Source: a bacterium (GTDB lineage Bacteria > Calditrichota > Calditrichia > RBG-13-44-9). Taken from it: a stretch of 33,630 nt of DNA. This document shows positions 24,514-33,630 of this stretch, piece after piece; position 1 is the first letter of the stretch, and each line of letters starts with the position of its first letter. The stretch covers positions 3,400,300-3,433,929 of the forward strand of contig CP070707.1 in the NCBI GenBank assembly GCA_020350205.1, given 5' to 3'. A program made the translations under genes and the position numbers. A model generated the notes under the pieces. It did no database searches, was not told where the DNA came from, and saw nothing but the letters and a program-made list of their open reading frames with translations.

Positions 24514-25982
24514 TGAAATTGAATGATTTGCTGGAAAATATTGAAACTGTGCAGATCGATGGTGTGACCACTCGATTCGTCTCCGATCTGCAGTACGATT
24601 CCCGCCGGATTGAAAAGGACCATGCATTTGTTGCGATTAAAGGGTATCAGAAGGATGGTCATGATTTTGTATTACAGGCTTATCAGCAGGGCGCCCGGGT
24701 ATTTTTTCTGGAACGAAAAATGGAATTGAAAGATGCGACGCAGGTGATTGTGAAAAATACCCGGGAAATCCTGCCCAAACTGGCCCGGAAATTTTTTTAT
24801 AAACCGGATCAAAAATTGAAGTCAGTTGGAATAACCGGAACCAATGGAAAAACCACCACCGCCTATTTAACCTATGCGATTCTTAAACGAGCTCACTGGA
24901 ATCCGGGATTACTGACGACGGTGGAATATTATGATGGCGCTTCGTGGGTCCCGGCAGAACGAACCACTCCCGAATCACTGGATATTTTCCGGTCTTTCCG
25001 GAATATGGTTCAGACCGGATTAAAGAGTGTGGTCATGGAGGTTTCTTCACATGCACTTGCGTTGCAGCGGGTGGAAGGTATTCAGTTTCAGGCCAGTGTA
25101 TTTACTAATCTGGGACGGGATCATTTGGATTTTCACGAATCGCTGAACAATTATTTTATGGCTAAGCGAAGATTGTTTGAAAATCTGAATGAAAATCAAC
25201 GGGTGGTACTCAATGCCGATGATCCATTCAGTCTAAAAATAAGTGAAATAACGGAGGGAGAGGTATTTACCTATTCGGTGAAGGATCCCGATGCGACGGT
25301 TTTTTATAAAGATCATCAGGTTGATAGAAATGGAATGACTGTCTCCCTGAGGATACCGGCCGGTTTCATAACTGTACATTCACCCCTGGTGGGAGAGTTC
25401 AACATTTATAATATCATGGCCGCAGTTACTGTAGCGGTAAGCCTCGGTCTCGAGCAAAGCTATATTATATCCGGTCTGGAAGGAAGTCCCCGTATTCCCG
25501 GAAGATGTGAATATTTTGCTTCACCCCGGGGGTTTTCGATTTATGTGGATTATGCCCACACCCCGGATGCGTTGCAAAATATTCTGAAGGCAGTGTTTGA
25601 AACCAAACCGCGTAAACTGATCATCGTATTTGGTGCCGGCGGGGATCGTGACAAGGGTAAACGGCCACTCATGGGAAGTATGGCGGAAAATTATGCGGAT
25701 CGAATCATATTGACCAATGATAATCCTCGCTCAGAAGATCCTGCAAATATCATCAATGAAATTTTGGGGGGGATATCGGATAAATCCAAAGTCTTGATTA
25801 TTCCCGACCGTAGGGATGCGATCCATCTGGCTTTGGGTATGGCTGAAGAGAGCGACGCAGTTTTAATCGCCGGTAAAGGACATGAAAGTTATCAGGAAAT
25901 TGATGGCAAAAGATATTCTTTTAACGACCGGCTGGAAATACAAAAATATTTTGAAAAAAATGACGGGGTATTAGCCCACTGA
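24498..25982 (+). CDS. murE: UDP-MurNAc-L-Ala-D-Glu:meso-diaminopimelate ligase
   Basis: MurE adds the third amino acid of the peptidoglycan stem peptide in the cytoplasm, using ATP. The 494-residue product has the Mur N-terminal domain (SDLQYDSRRI), the P-loop GITGTNGKTTTAYL, VMEVSSHAL, FTNLGRDHLDFH, and the C-terminal VDYAHTPDAL and GAGGDRDKGKRPLMG. Asp408-Asn409-Pro410-Arg411 is the DNPR motif that selects meso-diaminopimelate. Start choices are ATG 24498, or ATG 24510, which would form an ATGA overlap with the ftsI stop; no good ribosome site distinguishes them. The gene ends 3 bases before murF. Confidence 0.96.
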   Translation: MQTVMMKLNDLLENIETVQIDGVTTRFVSDLQYDSRRIEKDHAFVAIKGYQKDGHDFVLQAYQQGARVFFLERKMELKDATQVIVKNTREILPKLARKFFYKPDQKLKSVGITGTNGKTTTAYLTYAILKRAHWNPGLLTTVEYYDGASWVPAERTTPESLDIFRSFRNMVQTGLKSVVMEVSSHALALQRVEGIQFQASVFTNLGRDHLDFHESLNNYFMAKRRLFENLNENQRVVLNADDPFSLKISEITEGEVFTYSVKDPDATVFYKDHQVDRNGMTVSLRIPAGFITVHSPLVGEFNIYNIMAAVTVAVSLGLEQSYIISGLEGSPRIPGRCEYFASPRGFSIYVDYAHTPDALQNILKAVFETKPRKLIIVFGAGGDRDKGKRPLMGSMAENYADRIILTNDNPRSEDPANIINEILGGISDKSKVLIIPDRRDAIHLALGMAEESDAVLIAGKGHESYQEIDGKRYSFNDRLEIQKYFEKNDGVLAH

Positions 25983-25985
25983 TTT

Positions 25986-27392
25986 GTGACAGATTGTAAA
26001 AGTATGGAAAGAACTGAAATAACACATTTTTTACAGAAATCGCAGACCGTAAAACAATCGGTAAACCTGCCGGGTCAGACTGTATTTCCTGGTATTTCCA
26101 TTGATACGCGGACCCTACTAAAGGGGGAGGTGTATATTGCCATTCGGGGGGAACGATTTGACGGACACGATTTTATTCCCGAAGCTATTAAAAAAGGTGC
26201 AGTGGGCATTGTATACTCAGATACTGCTGTGACCCAGAACCTATCACCCGATGTTTTTGGCCTGCAGGTTAGTGATACACTTCAATTTTTGATGGAGTTT
26301 GCCGGTTGGTATCGATCACACTATGATTTGTCAGTTTTCGCATTGACCGGGTCAACCGGTAAAACTACTACCAAAGAAATGCTTGCAGGTATACTGAACA
26401 GAGGATTTATAACATTAAAAACGAAAAAAAATCTAAATAATTTCATCGGTGTTTCCCTTACTCTATTGGAATTGGAAAAAAGCACCGAAATGGCAGTAAT
26501 CGAACTGGGAACCAATCATCCTGGTGAAATTGCTATCCTGACTCAGATTGTGAGACCTACCCACGCCGCTATTACCAATATTGGCAGTGGACACATTGGC
26601 TTTTTCGGATCCCAAGAAGCTATTTTTCAGGAAAAAACTAGCTTATTTGAAAATATGTCTGAGGGTGGGAATATCTATCTCAATATGGAAGATCCCTTTT
26701 TATCGTGCTATACCAACAACATCCTCAGGATTCATACCTATGGGTTGAGTAGTTCATATAATTTCTGGGCATGTTACTTGGGAATGGACCAACGGGGCCA
26801 CATTAGATTCACCATCAATGATGGCCCCGAAATTATGTTGCAAATTCCGGGAAAGCATCAATTAATGAATGGATTACTTGCCGGAACAGTTGCCCTGGAT
26901 TTGGGGATCTCATATGCGGAGGTCAAAGCAGGTCTGGAGAGCGTTCTGGCACCGGATAAGCGAATGGAAATCTTTGATATGAAAGGCATCAAGGTGATTA
27001 ATGATGCCTACAATTCCAATCCCGAATCTTTGAAAGCGGCTATCGATTTCGTTATCGATTTACCCGTGCAAACGGGTTGTCGGAAAGTTCTGGTTCTGGG
27101 AGACATGCTGGAATTGGGAGATCAGAGTGAAGCAGCCCACCTCCAGATTGGTGAATATCTGGAGGATAAACCGGTGGATGTGGTGTTCTGTTATGGTCCT
27201 TACGCTTCATTAATCGTGGATATCCTCAACTCTAAGAAGGAATCTTCTACCATGAAGGAGGCCTTTGACAGTCATAAACTACTGGCAGAAGCGCTTGGAG
27301 ATGTACTCCACAAAGGGGATATCTTGCTGCTTAAAGGATCACGCGGTATGACGCTTGAAAAAATCTTAGAATATCTTGACGGGAGCGACTAG
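25986..27392 (+). CDS. murF: UDP-MurNAc-tripeptide:D-Ala-D-Ala ligase
   Basis: MurF adds D-Ala-D-Ala to complete the UDP-MurNAc-pentapeptide. The 468-residue product has the N-terminal ISIDTRTLLKGEVYIAIRGE, the P-loop LTGSTGKTTTKEML, TKKNLNNFIGVSLTLL, AVIELGTNHPGEI, and VINDAYNSNPESLKAAI. The proposed start is GTG at 25986; ATG at 26004 is an alternative that would remove six residues, and neither has a strong ribosome site. It is 3 bases after murE and 2 bases before mraY. Confidence 0.96.
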   Translation: MTDCKSMERTEITHFLQKSQTVKQSVNLPGQTVFPGISIDTRTLLKGEVYIAIRGERFDGHDFIPEAIKKGAVGIVYSDTAVTQNLSPDVFGLQVSDTLQFLMEFAGWYRSHYDLSVFALTGSTGKTTTKEMLAGILNRGFITLKTKKNLNNFIGVSLTLLELEKSTEMAVIELGTNHPGEIAILTQIVRPTHAAITNIGSGHIGFFGSQEAIFQEKTSLFENMSEGGNIYLNMEDPFLSCYTNNILRIHTYGLSSSYNFWACYLGMDQRGHIRFTINDGPEIMLQIPGKHQLMNGLLAGTVALDLGISYAEVKAGLESVLAPDKRMEIFDMKGIKVINDAYNSNPESLKAAIDFVIDLPVQTGCRKVLVLGDMLELGDQSEAAHLQIGEYLEDKPVDVVFCYGPYASLIVDILNSKKESSTMKEAFDSHKLLAEALGDVLHKGDILLLKGSRGMTLEKILEYLDGSD

Positions 27393-27394
27393 AT

Positions 27395-28504
27395 ATGCTG
27401 GGAGATCTTCTTTATAAGTTCACAGATGTTTATTTTGGATTTAACCTTTTCCGATACATCACGGTGAGGGCAGCTCTGGCAGCAATTACAGCGCTTCTAT
27501 TCAGTTTAATAATCGGACCCCGGATAATCCGGCTGTTAAAAGAAAAACAATGGGGTGAAGAGATACGCTCCGATGGTCCCCAAACACATCTGGCAAAAGC
27601 TGGGACTCCCACGATGGGAGGTATTATCATTTTACTGGGTATCATATTGGGGGTGTTACTTTGGGCCAAACTCGACAATTACTATATCCAGCTTATTTTT
27701 ATAGCGACAGTCTGGATGGGTCTGGTTGGATTTCTGGATGATTATCTGAAAGTAGTTAAAAAATACAAAAAAGGGCTGATCGGAAGATACAAACTCAGCG
27801 GTCAGGTCATTCTCAGTGTTTTTGTCGGCAGTATGCTCTTTTTTAATCCGGAAATGGTAAGCCAGGGAATTAATGCCAATACCAGTCTCCCGTTTTTCAA
27901 AAATCTGGAGATTGATTTTGGCTGGCTGTATATCCCGGTCATTGTATTTGTGATAACCGGCACCTCCAATGCAGTTAATTTGTCCGACGGACTGGATGGA
28001 CTGGCCACGGGTCTGATTGCCATTGCCATGCTGGCGTTTGCCGGTATGAGCTACGTGACCGGAAATGTAAACTTTAGTGATTATCTGAACATCATTTATC
28101 TGCCGGGTTCCGGAGAATTAACCGTTTACTGCCTGGCCGTGGTGGGAGCTGCCATGGGATTCCTCTGGTATAATGCTTATCCGGCGCAGGTATTTATGGG
28201 AGACACCGGAGCTCTGGCCCTGGGAAGCACTTTGGGGGCAATTGCAGTGCTCTTAAAGAAGGAAATTCTTTTGGTTTTAATCGGAGGTGTATTTGTGGCT
28301 GAAACTCTGTCGGTGATTATCCAGACCAGCTATTACAAATACACCAAGCGGAAAACCGGTCAGGGGAGACGGGTTTTTAAAATGGCTCCCTTGCATCATC
28401 ATTTTGAATTGAAAGGGTGGCACGAATCCAAAGTAGTAACCCGATTGTGGATTGTCGCAATTCTGTTGGCCTTATTAAGCTTGACCACCTTTAAAGTTCG
28501 TTAA
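27395..28504 (+). CDS. mraY: Phospho-N-acetylmuramoyl-pentapeptide transferase
   Basis: MraY moves phospho-MurNAc-pentapeptide from UDP to undecaprenyl phosphate, making lipid I at the inner membrane. The 369-residue product is a polytopic membrane protein with the conserved loops GTPTMGGIIIL, GFLDDYLKV, KYKKGLIGRYKL, NAVNLSDGLDGLATG, FMGDTGALALG, and the HHH signature PLHHHFELKGW. The Asp pair in LDDY and the Asp of NLSDGLDG are the expected metal and catalytic residues. The murD gene begins 23 bases later, the widest gap in the mur part of the cluster. Confidence 0.97.
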   Translation: MLGDLLYKFTDVYFGFNLFRYITVRAALAAITALLFSLIIGPRIIRLLKEKQWGEEIRSDGPQTHLAKAGTPTMGGIIILLGIILGVLLWAKLDNYYIQLIFIATVWMGLVGFLDDYLKVVKKYKKGLIGRYKLSGQVILSVFVGSMLFFNPEMVSQGINANTSLPFFKNLEIDFGWLYIPVIVFVITGTSNAVNLSDGLDGLATGLIAIAMLAFAGMSYVTGNVNFSDYLNIIYLPGSGELTVYCLAVVGAAMGFLWYNAYPAQVFMGDTGALALGSTLGAIAVLLKKEILLVLIGGVFVAETLSVIIQTSYYKYTKRKTGQGRRVFKMAPLHHHFELKGWHESKVVTRLWIVAILLALLSLTTFKVR

Positions 28505-28527
28505 TACAATAAGATGTTGGATTTTTA

Positions 28528-29904
28528 ATGAAGTTAAGTTCAGATGCTTTACAAAACAGAACTCTCATGAAGGGTGCAAAGATTGCGGTCCTCGGTGCGG
28601 CACGCAGCGGGATTGCTGTGTCCCGGCTGTTGGCACAGGCAGGATCCACAGTACTTTTAAGTGATATTAAATCCGCTGCGGATCTGCATCTGGATTGGCA
28701 AAAACTTGAAAATGAGGGGATTGAGATTGAAGCAGGTGGTCATAGTCGGCGAATACTGGACTGCGATCTGATTTGTATCAGTCCCGGTCTGCCTTTGACG
28801 ATCCCGGTTCTGAGAGAAGCCACTGAGCAAAACATTCCCATTGTGGGAGAAATTGAAATTTCATCCTGGTTCTGCCGCGATCCCATTTATGCGATTACCG
28901 GTTCCAATGGCAAAACAACCACAACGGCTCTGAGTGGGGAAATCATTAGCAAATGTGATTCATCCACCGCAGTGGCCGGAAACATCGGTTTACCGTTTGC
29001 AGAGATAGTGTTTGGAAAGGCCAGACATGGCCGGGTTATTCTTGAGATCAGCAGTTTTCAGTTAGAAACCATTGTGAGTTTCCATCCCAGAATTGCTGTG
29101 ATAATGAACCTTACAGCCAACCACCTGGACCGTTATCCTGATTTCGAGTCCTATGCCCGGGCGAAATTGAATATTTTAAAAAACATGACCGGACAGGATA
29201 TTTTGATATACAACCTGGATGATACTTATCTGCGGCAAAAATTAGGGGATGCCCTTCCCCGTCAACTCGGATTCAGTTTGTCCAAACATTCACAGGAGGG
29301 AGCATACTGGACAAATGATAAAATAATGATTCATTTAGAGGGAAAAGAATACTGTATCTATATCAAAAACTTGTTATTGCGGGGCCCCCATAATCGCTAC
29401 AATATGATGGTGGCAGCAATTTTAGCTACCCTCGATGGCATCCCTGAAAAAATTATTTCGCGGCAAATCTCGGGTTTCAGAGGTATTGAACATCGTCTGG
29501 AACTGGTACGAAAGTTCAAAGAGATAAGCTTTTTTAATGATTCAAAGGCAACCACGGTAGATTCGCTGATTTACGGGCTGAGAAGCTTTGATGGGAATAT
29601 CATCCTCATTGCCGGGGGAAAGGATAAGGGGGGTGATTTTGCAGAGGCTAATACCTGGTTGGAAAGTCGTGTAAAGACTGCAATTTTAATCGGTCAGGCG
29701 GCCGATCGGATGGAAGAAACCTGGAAAAATATAATTCCTCTAAAACGATCGAAAACTCTGAAAAATGCGGTGGAGATTGCTTATTCTCTGGCACAGCCGG
29801 GGGATACTGTATTGTTATCCCCTGCCTGTTCCAGCTTCGATATGTTTCAGGATTATGAAGATCGCGGGAGACAATTTAAAAAACTGGTGACGGAACTAAA
29901 ATAA
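28528..29904 (+). CDS. murD: UDP-MurNAc-L-alanine:D-glutamate ligase
   Basis: MurD adds D-glutamate to UDP-MurNAc-L-Ala. The 458-residue product has an N-terminal Rossmann-type start (KIAVLGAARSGIAVSRLL), SPGLPLTIPVL, the P-loop ITGSNGKTTTTAL, EISSFQLETI, NLTANHLDRY, HRLELV with FFNDSKATTVDS, and the C-terminal LLSPACSSFDMFQDYEDRG. All are family hallmarks. The stop and the ftsW start share one base (TAATG), so reinitiation is likely. No anomaly seen. Confidence 0.96.
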   Translation: MKLSSDALQNRTLMKGAKIAVLGAARSGIAVSRLLAQAGSTVLLSDIKSAADLHLDWQKLENEGIEIEAGGHSRRILDCDLICISPGLPLTIPVLREATEQNIPIVGEIEISSWFCRDPIYAITGSNGKTTTTALSGEIISKCDSSTAVAGNIGLPFAEIVFGKARHGRVILEISSFQLETIVSFHPRIAVIMNLTANHLDRYPDFESYARAKLNILKNMTGQDILIYNLDDTYLRQKLGDALPRQLGFSLSKHSQEGAYWTNDKIMIHLEGKEYCIYIKNLLLRGPHNRYNMMVAAILATLDGIPEKIISRQISGFRGIEHRLELVRKFKEISFFNDSKATTVDSLIYGLRSFDGNIILIAGGKDKGGDFAEANTWLESRVKTAILIGQAADRMEETWKNIIPLKRSKTLKNAVEIAYSLAQPGDTVLLSPACSSFDMFQDYEDRGRQFKKLVTELK

Positions 29905-31055
29905 TGCAAAACAAACAGCTTGACTTCTGGATTTTTTACACTGTACTGCTGCTGATCGCTTTTGGCATCATTATGGTCTACAGTTCGAGTGCTTTTTATG
30001 CAGATAAATTCCGTCTGGATCATTTGTATTATCTGAAAAGGCAGTTACTGTGGGTATTTGCCGGACTTATCCTCATGCTACTGGCCTATAAGTTTCCGTA
30101 CGAGAAGCTGCAAAAGAAAGGCTGGATTCTCATCGCTCTCAGTTTTGGACTCTTATTGTATTTATTCATTAGTGGCTCCAGCCGCTGGATCAATATTGGA
30201 TTTTTTAATATCCAGGTTGTTGATATTGTGCGCTTATCTCTGATTATATTTTTTGCCGATTCGCTGGCCCGGAAAGAGCCCTATCTAAAAAGTTTTATGC
30301 AGGGATTTTTCCCACACATGTTTTACATCCTGGCACTCGCCGGTCTTATTGTGATCCAACCCGATTTCAGTTCTGCCTTTATGCTCTGTGTAATTGGTTT
30401 AGCGATGATGTTTATTGCACCTATCCCGGTCAGATATTTCATTTTTAGTGGATTGTTGCTCATCCCTGTTGCAGCTTTGCTGATCCAGATATCGTCCTAT
30501 AAAATTGCCCGTATTGTGGCTTTCTTACATCCGGAAACCGATCAGCTGGGAAAAGGTTACCAGATTATACAGTCCTTAATCAGTCTGGGTGCCGGCGGAA
30601 TTACCGGGGTCGGTTTTGCGCAAAGTACCCAGAAGCTATTCTTCTTACCGGAGGCACACACTGACTTTATTTTCTCAATCATTGGGGAGGAATGGGGATT
30701 TTTAGGCACACTGTTCATCATCTTGCTGTTCTTTATTCTGACTATACGGGGAATTGTGATTATTAAAAATATACCGGATAAATTCAGTAAATATCTCACC
30801 TTCGGATTATTGGTTAATCTGGTATTTTATGCCTTGATTAATATGATGGTTTCGGCCCATCTGGCACCGCCCACCGGTCTACCCCTGCCTTTTATCAGTT
30901 ATGGAGGTAGTTCCATGATTATCTCCTGTATTTCGGCAGGTCTTTTATTGAATATCTCTGCCAGGGCATTTTCCAAATCGCAGATCAACAATATCCAATT
31001 TGCCAACAGGGCCGTGCACAATTTAAAAAACCGGAAACTGAGATATATCAGATGA
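29904..31055 (+). CDS. ftsW: Septal peptidoglycan glycosyltransferase FtsW
   Basis: A SEDS-family polymerase that builds septal glycan strands with FtsI. The 383-residue product has about ten membrane helices and the conserved elements VYSSSAFYA near the N terminus, GSSRWINIGFFNIQ, QPDFSSAF (with the essential-type Asp after the QP), a large loop containing KGYQIIQSLISLGAGGITGV, HTDFIFSIIGEEWGF, and LPFISYGGSSM. Synteny with ftsI and murG supports FtsW rather than RodA. It overlaps murG by 4 bases. Confidence 0.96.
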   Translation: MQNKQLDFWIFYTVLLLIAFGIIMVYSSSAFYADKFRLDHLYYLKRQLLWVFAGLILMLLAYKFPYEKLQKKGWILIALSFGLLLYLFISGSSRWINIGFFNIQVVDIVRLSLIIFFADSLARKEPYLKSFMQGFFPHMFYILALAGLIVIQPDFSSAFMLCVIGLAMMFIAPIPVRYFIFSGLLLIPVAALLIQISSYKIARIVAFLHPETDQLGKGYQIIQSLISLGAGGITGVGFAQSTQKLFFLPEAHTDFIFSIIGEEWGFLGTLFIILLFFILTIRGIVIIKNIPDKFSKYLTFGLLVNLVFYALINMMVSAHLAPPTGLPLPFISYGGSSMIISCISAGLLLNISARAFSKSQINNIQFANRAVHNLKNRKLRYIR

Positions 31056-32161
31056 TGACCATAACAGGAAAAGTGATTTTTGCCGGAGGAGGTACGGGCG
31101 GACATGTTTACCCGGCTCTGGCCTGTATTGAAGCCCTGTTAAACAAGGGGAAATTTGATATTCTCTATATCGGGGGACATCAGGGAATTGAAAATAAAAT
31201 TGTCCCGCGATTTCACTATGCCTTTAAGAAAATCTGGATTTCCGGTTTTCAGCGTACATTCACCCTGAAGAATTTCCTGTTTCCTTTAAAGCTTTTAGTC
31301 AGCCTATGGCAAAGTATTATGATCCTTTTTAAATACAAACCGGACGTCGTTATCGGCACCGGAGGATATGTAAGCGGACCGGTGCTCTATACTGCAGCAA
31401 AAATGGGTATCCCGACGCTCATTCAGGAGCAGGACAGTTATCCGGGAGTGACCACCCGCTTGCTGGCCCGGTATTGTAATGTGGTTTGTGTGCCTTATGA
31501 GGAGGTAATCCCGCTGCTGAAAAAAGTGAAAGGCTCGATCATCGTAACCGGAGTACCGATTCGTCGTTCGCTGCAATTACCCGAAAAGCACAGTGTTCTA
31601 AAAGAATGGGATTTCCGAGATGATATTCCGGTAATCCTGATCTTTGGGGGGAGTCAGGGCGCTCAATCGCTGAACCGGGCAATGTTAAGCATTGTCCCGG
31701 AAATAATGAAACAATCACCCATTCAGCTGCTCTGGCAAACCGGTGAGAAAAATTTTGAAGAGATTCGTCAATCCCCCCTTGCCGGTGAAGAAGGGATTCA
31801 AATAATGGATTACATCCACTCCATGGAAAAGGCCTACGCGGTTGCAGATATCATCATCAGCCGTGCCGGTGCAATTACCCTGGCGGAATTAGCGCTGGTT
31901 CAGAAGCCCTGCATTCTGGTTCCATATCCGTTTGCAGCCGCCCAACATCAGGAGAAAAATGCCGAGACGATTGCTGGTTTGGGGGCGGCTTTTATTGTAA
32001 AAGAAGGTAAAGGATTTGAGGAAAAATTGACTACAGCCCTGAGTACATTATTAAACGATAACCAGCTGGCGGATGCGATGGGCAAAAAGTGGAATAAAGT
32101 GTATCGGCCTGATGCGTCAGAAAAAATAGCAACTGAAATCATAAATCTTATGGCGAATTAA
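31052..32161 (+). CDS. murG: UDP-GlcNAc:undecaprenyl-PP-MurNAc-pentapeptide GlcNAc transferase
   Basis: MurG adds GlcNAc to lipid I to form lipid II on the cytoplasmic face of the membrane. The 369-residue product is a GT-B glycosyltransferase with the N-terminal G-loop FAGGGTGGHVYPALA, VIGTGGYVSGPVL, IQEQDSYPGVTTRLL, the C-terminal FGGSQGAQSLNRAM, and the UDP-GlcNAc-binding ISRAGAITLAEL and PYPFAAAQHQEKNA. The ATG overlaps the ftsW stop (ATGA). murC starts one base after its stop. Typical in all respects. Confidence 0.97.
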   Translation: MMTITGKVIFAGGGTGGHVYPALACIEALLNKGKFDILYIGGHQGIENKIVPRFHYAFKKIWISGFQRTFTLKNFLFPLKLLVSLWQSIMILFKYKPDVVIGTGGYVSGPVLYTAAKMGIPTLIQEQDSYPGVTTRLLARYCNVVCVPYEEVIPLLKKVKGSIIVTGVPIRRSLQLPEKHSVLKEWDFRDDIPVILIFGGSQGAQSLNRAMLSIVPEIMKQSPIQLLWQTGEKNFEEIRQSPLAGEEGIQIMDYIHSMEKAYAVADIIISRAGAITLAELALVQKPCILVPYPFAAAQHQEKNAETIAGLGAAFIVKEGKGFEEKLTTALSTLLNDNQLADAMGKKWNKVYRPDASEKIATEIINLMAN

Positions 32162-32162
32162 C

Positions 32163-33593
32163 ATGAATATACGACTGGGTAAAATTAAAAATATCCACTT
32201 TGTGGGAATCGGCGGAATTGGCATGAGTGGGATTGCGGAAGTTCTGGTGAATCTGGGATACAAGATCAGCGGATCGGACCGCTCCCTGACAGAGGTTACC
32301 GATCACCTAGCCCGTATCGGGGTAAAGATATCCGATACGCATGTTTCGGAAAATGTTAAAGACGCTGATGTTCTGGTTTATTCTTCCGCGGTTACTATTG
32401 ATAATCCTGAAGTTCAGGAAGCGATGCGCCGTAAAATTCCGGTGATCAAAAGGGCGGAAATGCTGGCTGAGCTGATGCGTCTGAAATTTGGGATTGCCAT
32501 TGCGGGAACCCATGGAAAAACTACAACCACCTCCCTGACCGGGGCAGTCCTCAGTGAAGGGGATCTTGATCCCACATTGATCATCGGGGGCAGGGTCCGG
32601 GCGCTGGATACCAATGCCAAATTGGGTGACAGTGAGTTCTTGGTTGCCGAAGCAGATGAATATGATAAATCGTTCCTGAAGCTTATTCCCACCATTGCGG
32701 TGATTACCAACATTGAAGCGGATCATCTTGATTCCTATGACAACATGGAAGATCTGGTGAATTCGTTCTTGTCCTTTGCCAATAAGGTCCCGTTTTATGG
32801 CAGGGTTATAGTCTGTCTGGATAACATCGGGGTGCAGGAAATACTTAGCCGGATTGGAAGAAGTATCACTACCTATGGCTTAAACAAACAGGCGGATATC
32901 CAGGCGCATTCGCTGGAACACCGCAGTGGCGGTATTTCTTTTGAGGTGAATTATATGAAATATAAAATGGGGAAAGTCCATTTAAAAATTCCAGGAGAAC
33001 ATAATGTATTAAATGCCCTGGCAGCGATTGCAGTTGGTTTGGAACTGGATATTCCTTTCGAAAAAATTAAGGCGGGGTTGGAGAAATTTAGCGGAGTAAA
33101 CCGCCGCTTTGAGCATAAGGCCGAAATCAATGATATCATGATAATTGATGACTATGCCCATCACCCCAGTGAGGTTACAGCGACCTTAAAGGCCGCCCGC
33201 GGTGGATGGCCGGATCGCAGGATTCTGGGAGTATTTCAACCGCATTTGTATTCGCGTACCCGCGACTTTTACATGGATTTTGCACGTTCCTTCTTGCAGG
33301 TCGATGTTCTGATCATCACGGATGTATATCCGGCCCGCGAAAAACCCATACCGGGTGTGGATGGAAAACTGATCACCGAAGCGGCAAAATCACTGGGACA
33401 CCGTGATGTCCACTATGTGGTTGATAAACAAGAATTACCGGATTATATCGCGGAGATCGCCCAATCAGGTGATATGATTATCACGCTTGGAGCGGGCGAT
33501 ATCTGGAAATACGGGGAGTTATTAATTGACCGGTTAAAAATTTCCGGACCAAAGGGACAGCCGGGACAAAAAAAGGTGACCCCCAAAAAATGA
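32163..33593 (+). CDS. murC: UDP-N-acetylmuramate:L-alanine ligase
   Basis: MurC adds the first amino acid, L-Ala, to UDP-MurNAc. The 476-residue product has IHFVGIGGIGMSGIAEVL, SGSDRSLTEVT, the P-loop IAGTHGKTTTTSLTG, EADEYDKSFL, TNIEADHLDSY, and DDYAHHPSEVTATL with GVFQPHLYSRTRDF. The last 18 or so residues (from KISGPKGQ) are Lys-, Gly- and Pro-rich and look like a short disordered tail. The TGA stop overlaps the next gene's ATG. Confidence 0.97.
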   Translation: MNIRLGKIKNIHFVGIGGIGMSGIAEVLVNLGYKISGSDRSLTEVTDHLARIGVKISDTHVSENVKDADVLVYSSAVTIDNPEVQEAMRRKIPVIKRAEMLAELMRLKFGIAIAGTHGKTTTTSLTGAVLSEGDLDPTLIIGGRVRALDTNAKLGDSEFLVAEADEYDKSFLKLIPTIAVITNIEADHLDSYDNMEDLVNSFLSFANKVPFYGRVIVCLDNIGVQEILSRIGRSITTYGLNKQADIQAHSLEHRSGGISFEVNYMKYKMGKVHLKIPGEHNVLNALAAIAVGLELDIPFEKIKAGLEKFSGVNRRFEHKAEINDIMIIDDYAHHPSEVTATLKAARGGWPDRRILGVFQPHLYSRTRDFYMDFARSFLQVDVLIITDVYPAREKPIPGVDGKLITEAAKSLGHRDVHYVVDKQELPDYIAEIAQSGDMIITLGAGDIWKYGELLIDRLKISGPKGQPGQKKVTPKK

Positions 33594-33630
33594 GAAAAAT
33601 AGATAAAAATCATGAACTGGCGGTGGAGCT
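33590..33630 (+). CDS. Start of the next dcw gene, partial at right edge
   Basis: ATG at 33590 overlaps the murC stop (ATGA), with AAGGTGA 10 bases upstream. Thirteen codons are visible (MRKIDKNHELAVE) before the window ends. By synteny murB, ftsQ or ddl would be expected; the sequence is too short to decide. Confidence 0.6.
   Translation, partial: MRKIDKNHELAVE

Noticed and set aside
32307..32726. Open frame of 139 codons antisense to murC
   Set aside because: Shadow frame within a conserved gene; composition is not protein-like.
1..33630. CRISPR arrays, insertion sequences, prophage or toxin-antitoxin genes
   Set aside because: No direct-repeat array, transposase, integrase or small paired genes of such type; base composition and gene content are uniform and core-like.

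Overview
The window is ordinary, gene-dense bacterial chromosome with no mobile element, CRISPR array, rRNA or recognisable tRNA. Base composition is moderately AT-rich and even throughout. The organism looks like a Gram-negative-type bacterium of or near the FCB superphylum. The pointers are a YbeY with Asp in place of its third metal-binding His, a PASTA-bearing FtsI, a 7TM-HD (PgpH) protein, a DUF4416 gene and an SPOR lipoprotein. This placement (Calditrichota, KSB1 or Marinimicrobia-like) is inference only. The MurE DNPR motif implies meso-diaminopimelate peptidoglycan, and selA plus selB imply that the cell decodes UGA as selenocysteine.

Layout. (1) 1-4347, minus strand: a compact run fadD-like acyl-CoA ligase > DUF4416 > purM > GalT-like nucleotidylyltransferase, the last cut by the window edge. 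It sits behind a good TTGACA promoter in a 378-base divergent intergenic region. (2) 4726-12395, plus strand: PgpH-type c-di-AMP phosphodiesterase and ybeY (overlapping), then after a hairpin a CNNM/CorC-type membrane protein that overlaps selA, followed by selB. (3) 12415-15557, minus strand: queG, a 2[4Fe-4S] ferredoxin downstream of a glycerophosphodiester phosphodiesterase, and an RNase Z-like metallo-beta-lactamase protein. (4) 15697-20360, plus strand: SPOR lipoprotein, yebC, ruvC, then ruvA-ruvB-queA behind their own promoter. (5) 20627 to the right edge, plus strand: the division and cell wall (dcw) cluster mraZ-rsmH-ftsL-ftsI-murE-murF-mraY-murD-ftsW-murG-murC and the first 13 codons of another gene. 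Junctions in this cluster run from a 26-base overlap to a 23-base gap, so it is probably one transcript.

How the genes work together. Region 5 makes the UDP-MurNAc-pentapeptide and lipid II precursors (MurC, D, E, F, MraY, MurG) and carries the septal synthase pair FtsW/FtsI with FtsL. RuvABC resolves Holliday junctions. QueA and QueG carry out consecutive late steps of queuosine synthesis from two separate loci. SelA and SelB charge and deliver selenocysteine, but selC and selD are not in the window and no gene here is interrupted by an in-frame UGA.

No clearly new system is visible. The least explained parts are the fadD/DUF4416/purM/GalT-like operon, the GalT-like enzyme itself (no galactose genes nearby), the CNNM-selA overlap, and several intergenic dyads near promoters, including a possible MraZ operator at the start of the dcw cluster.
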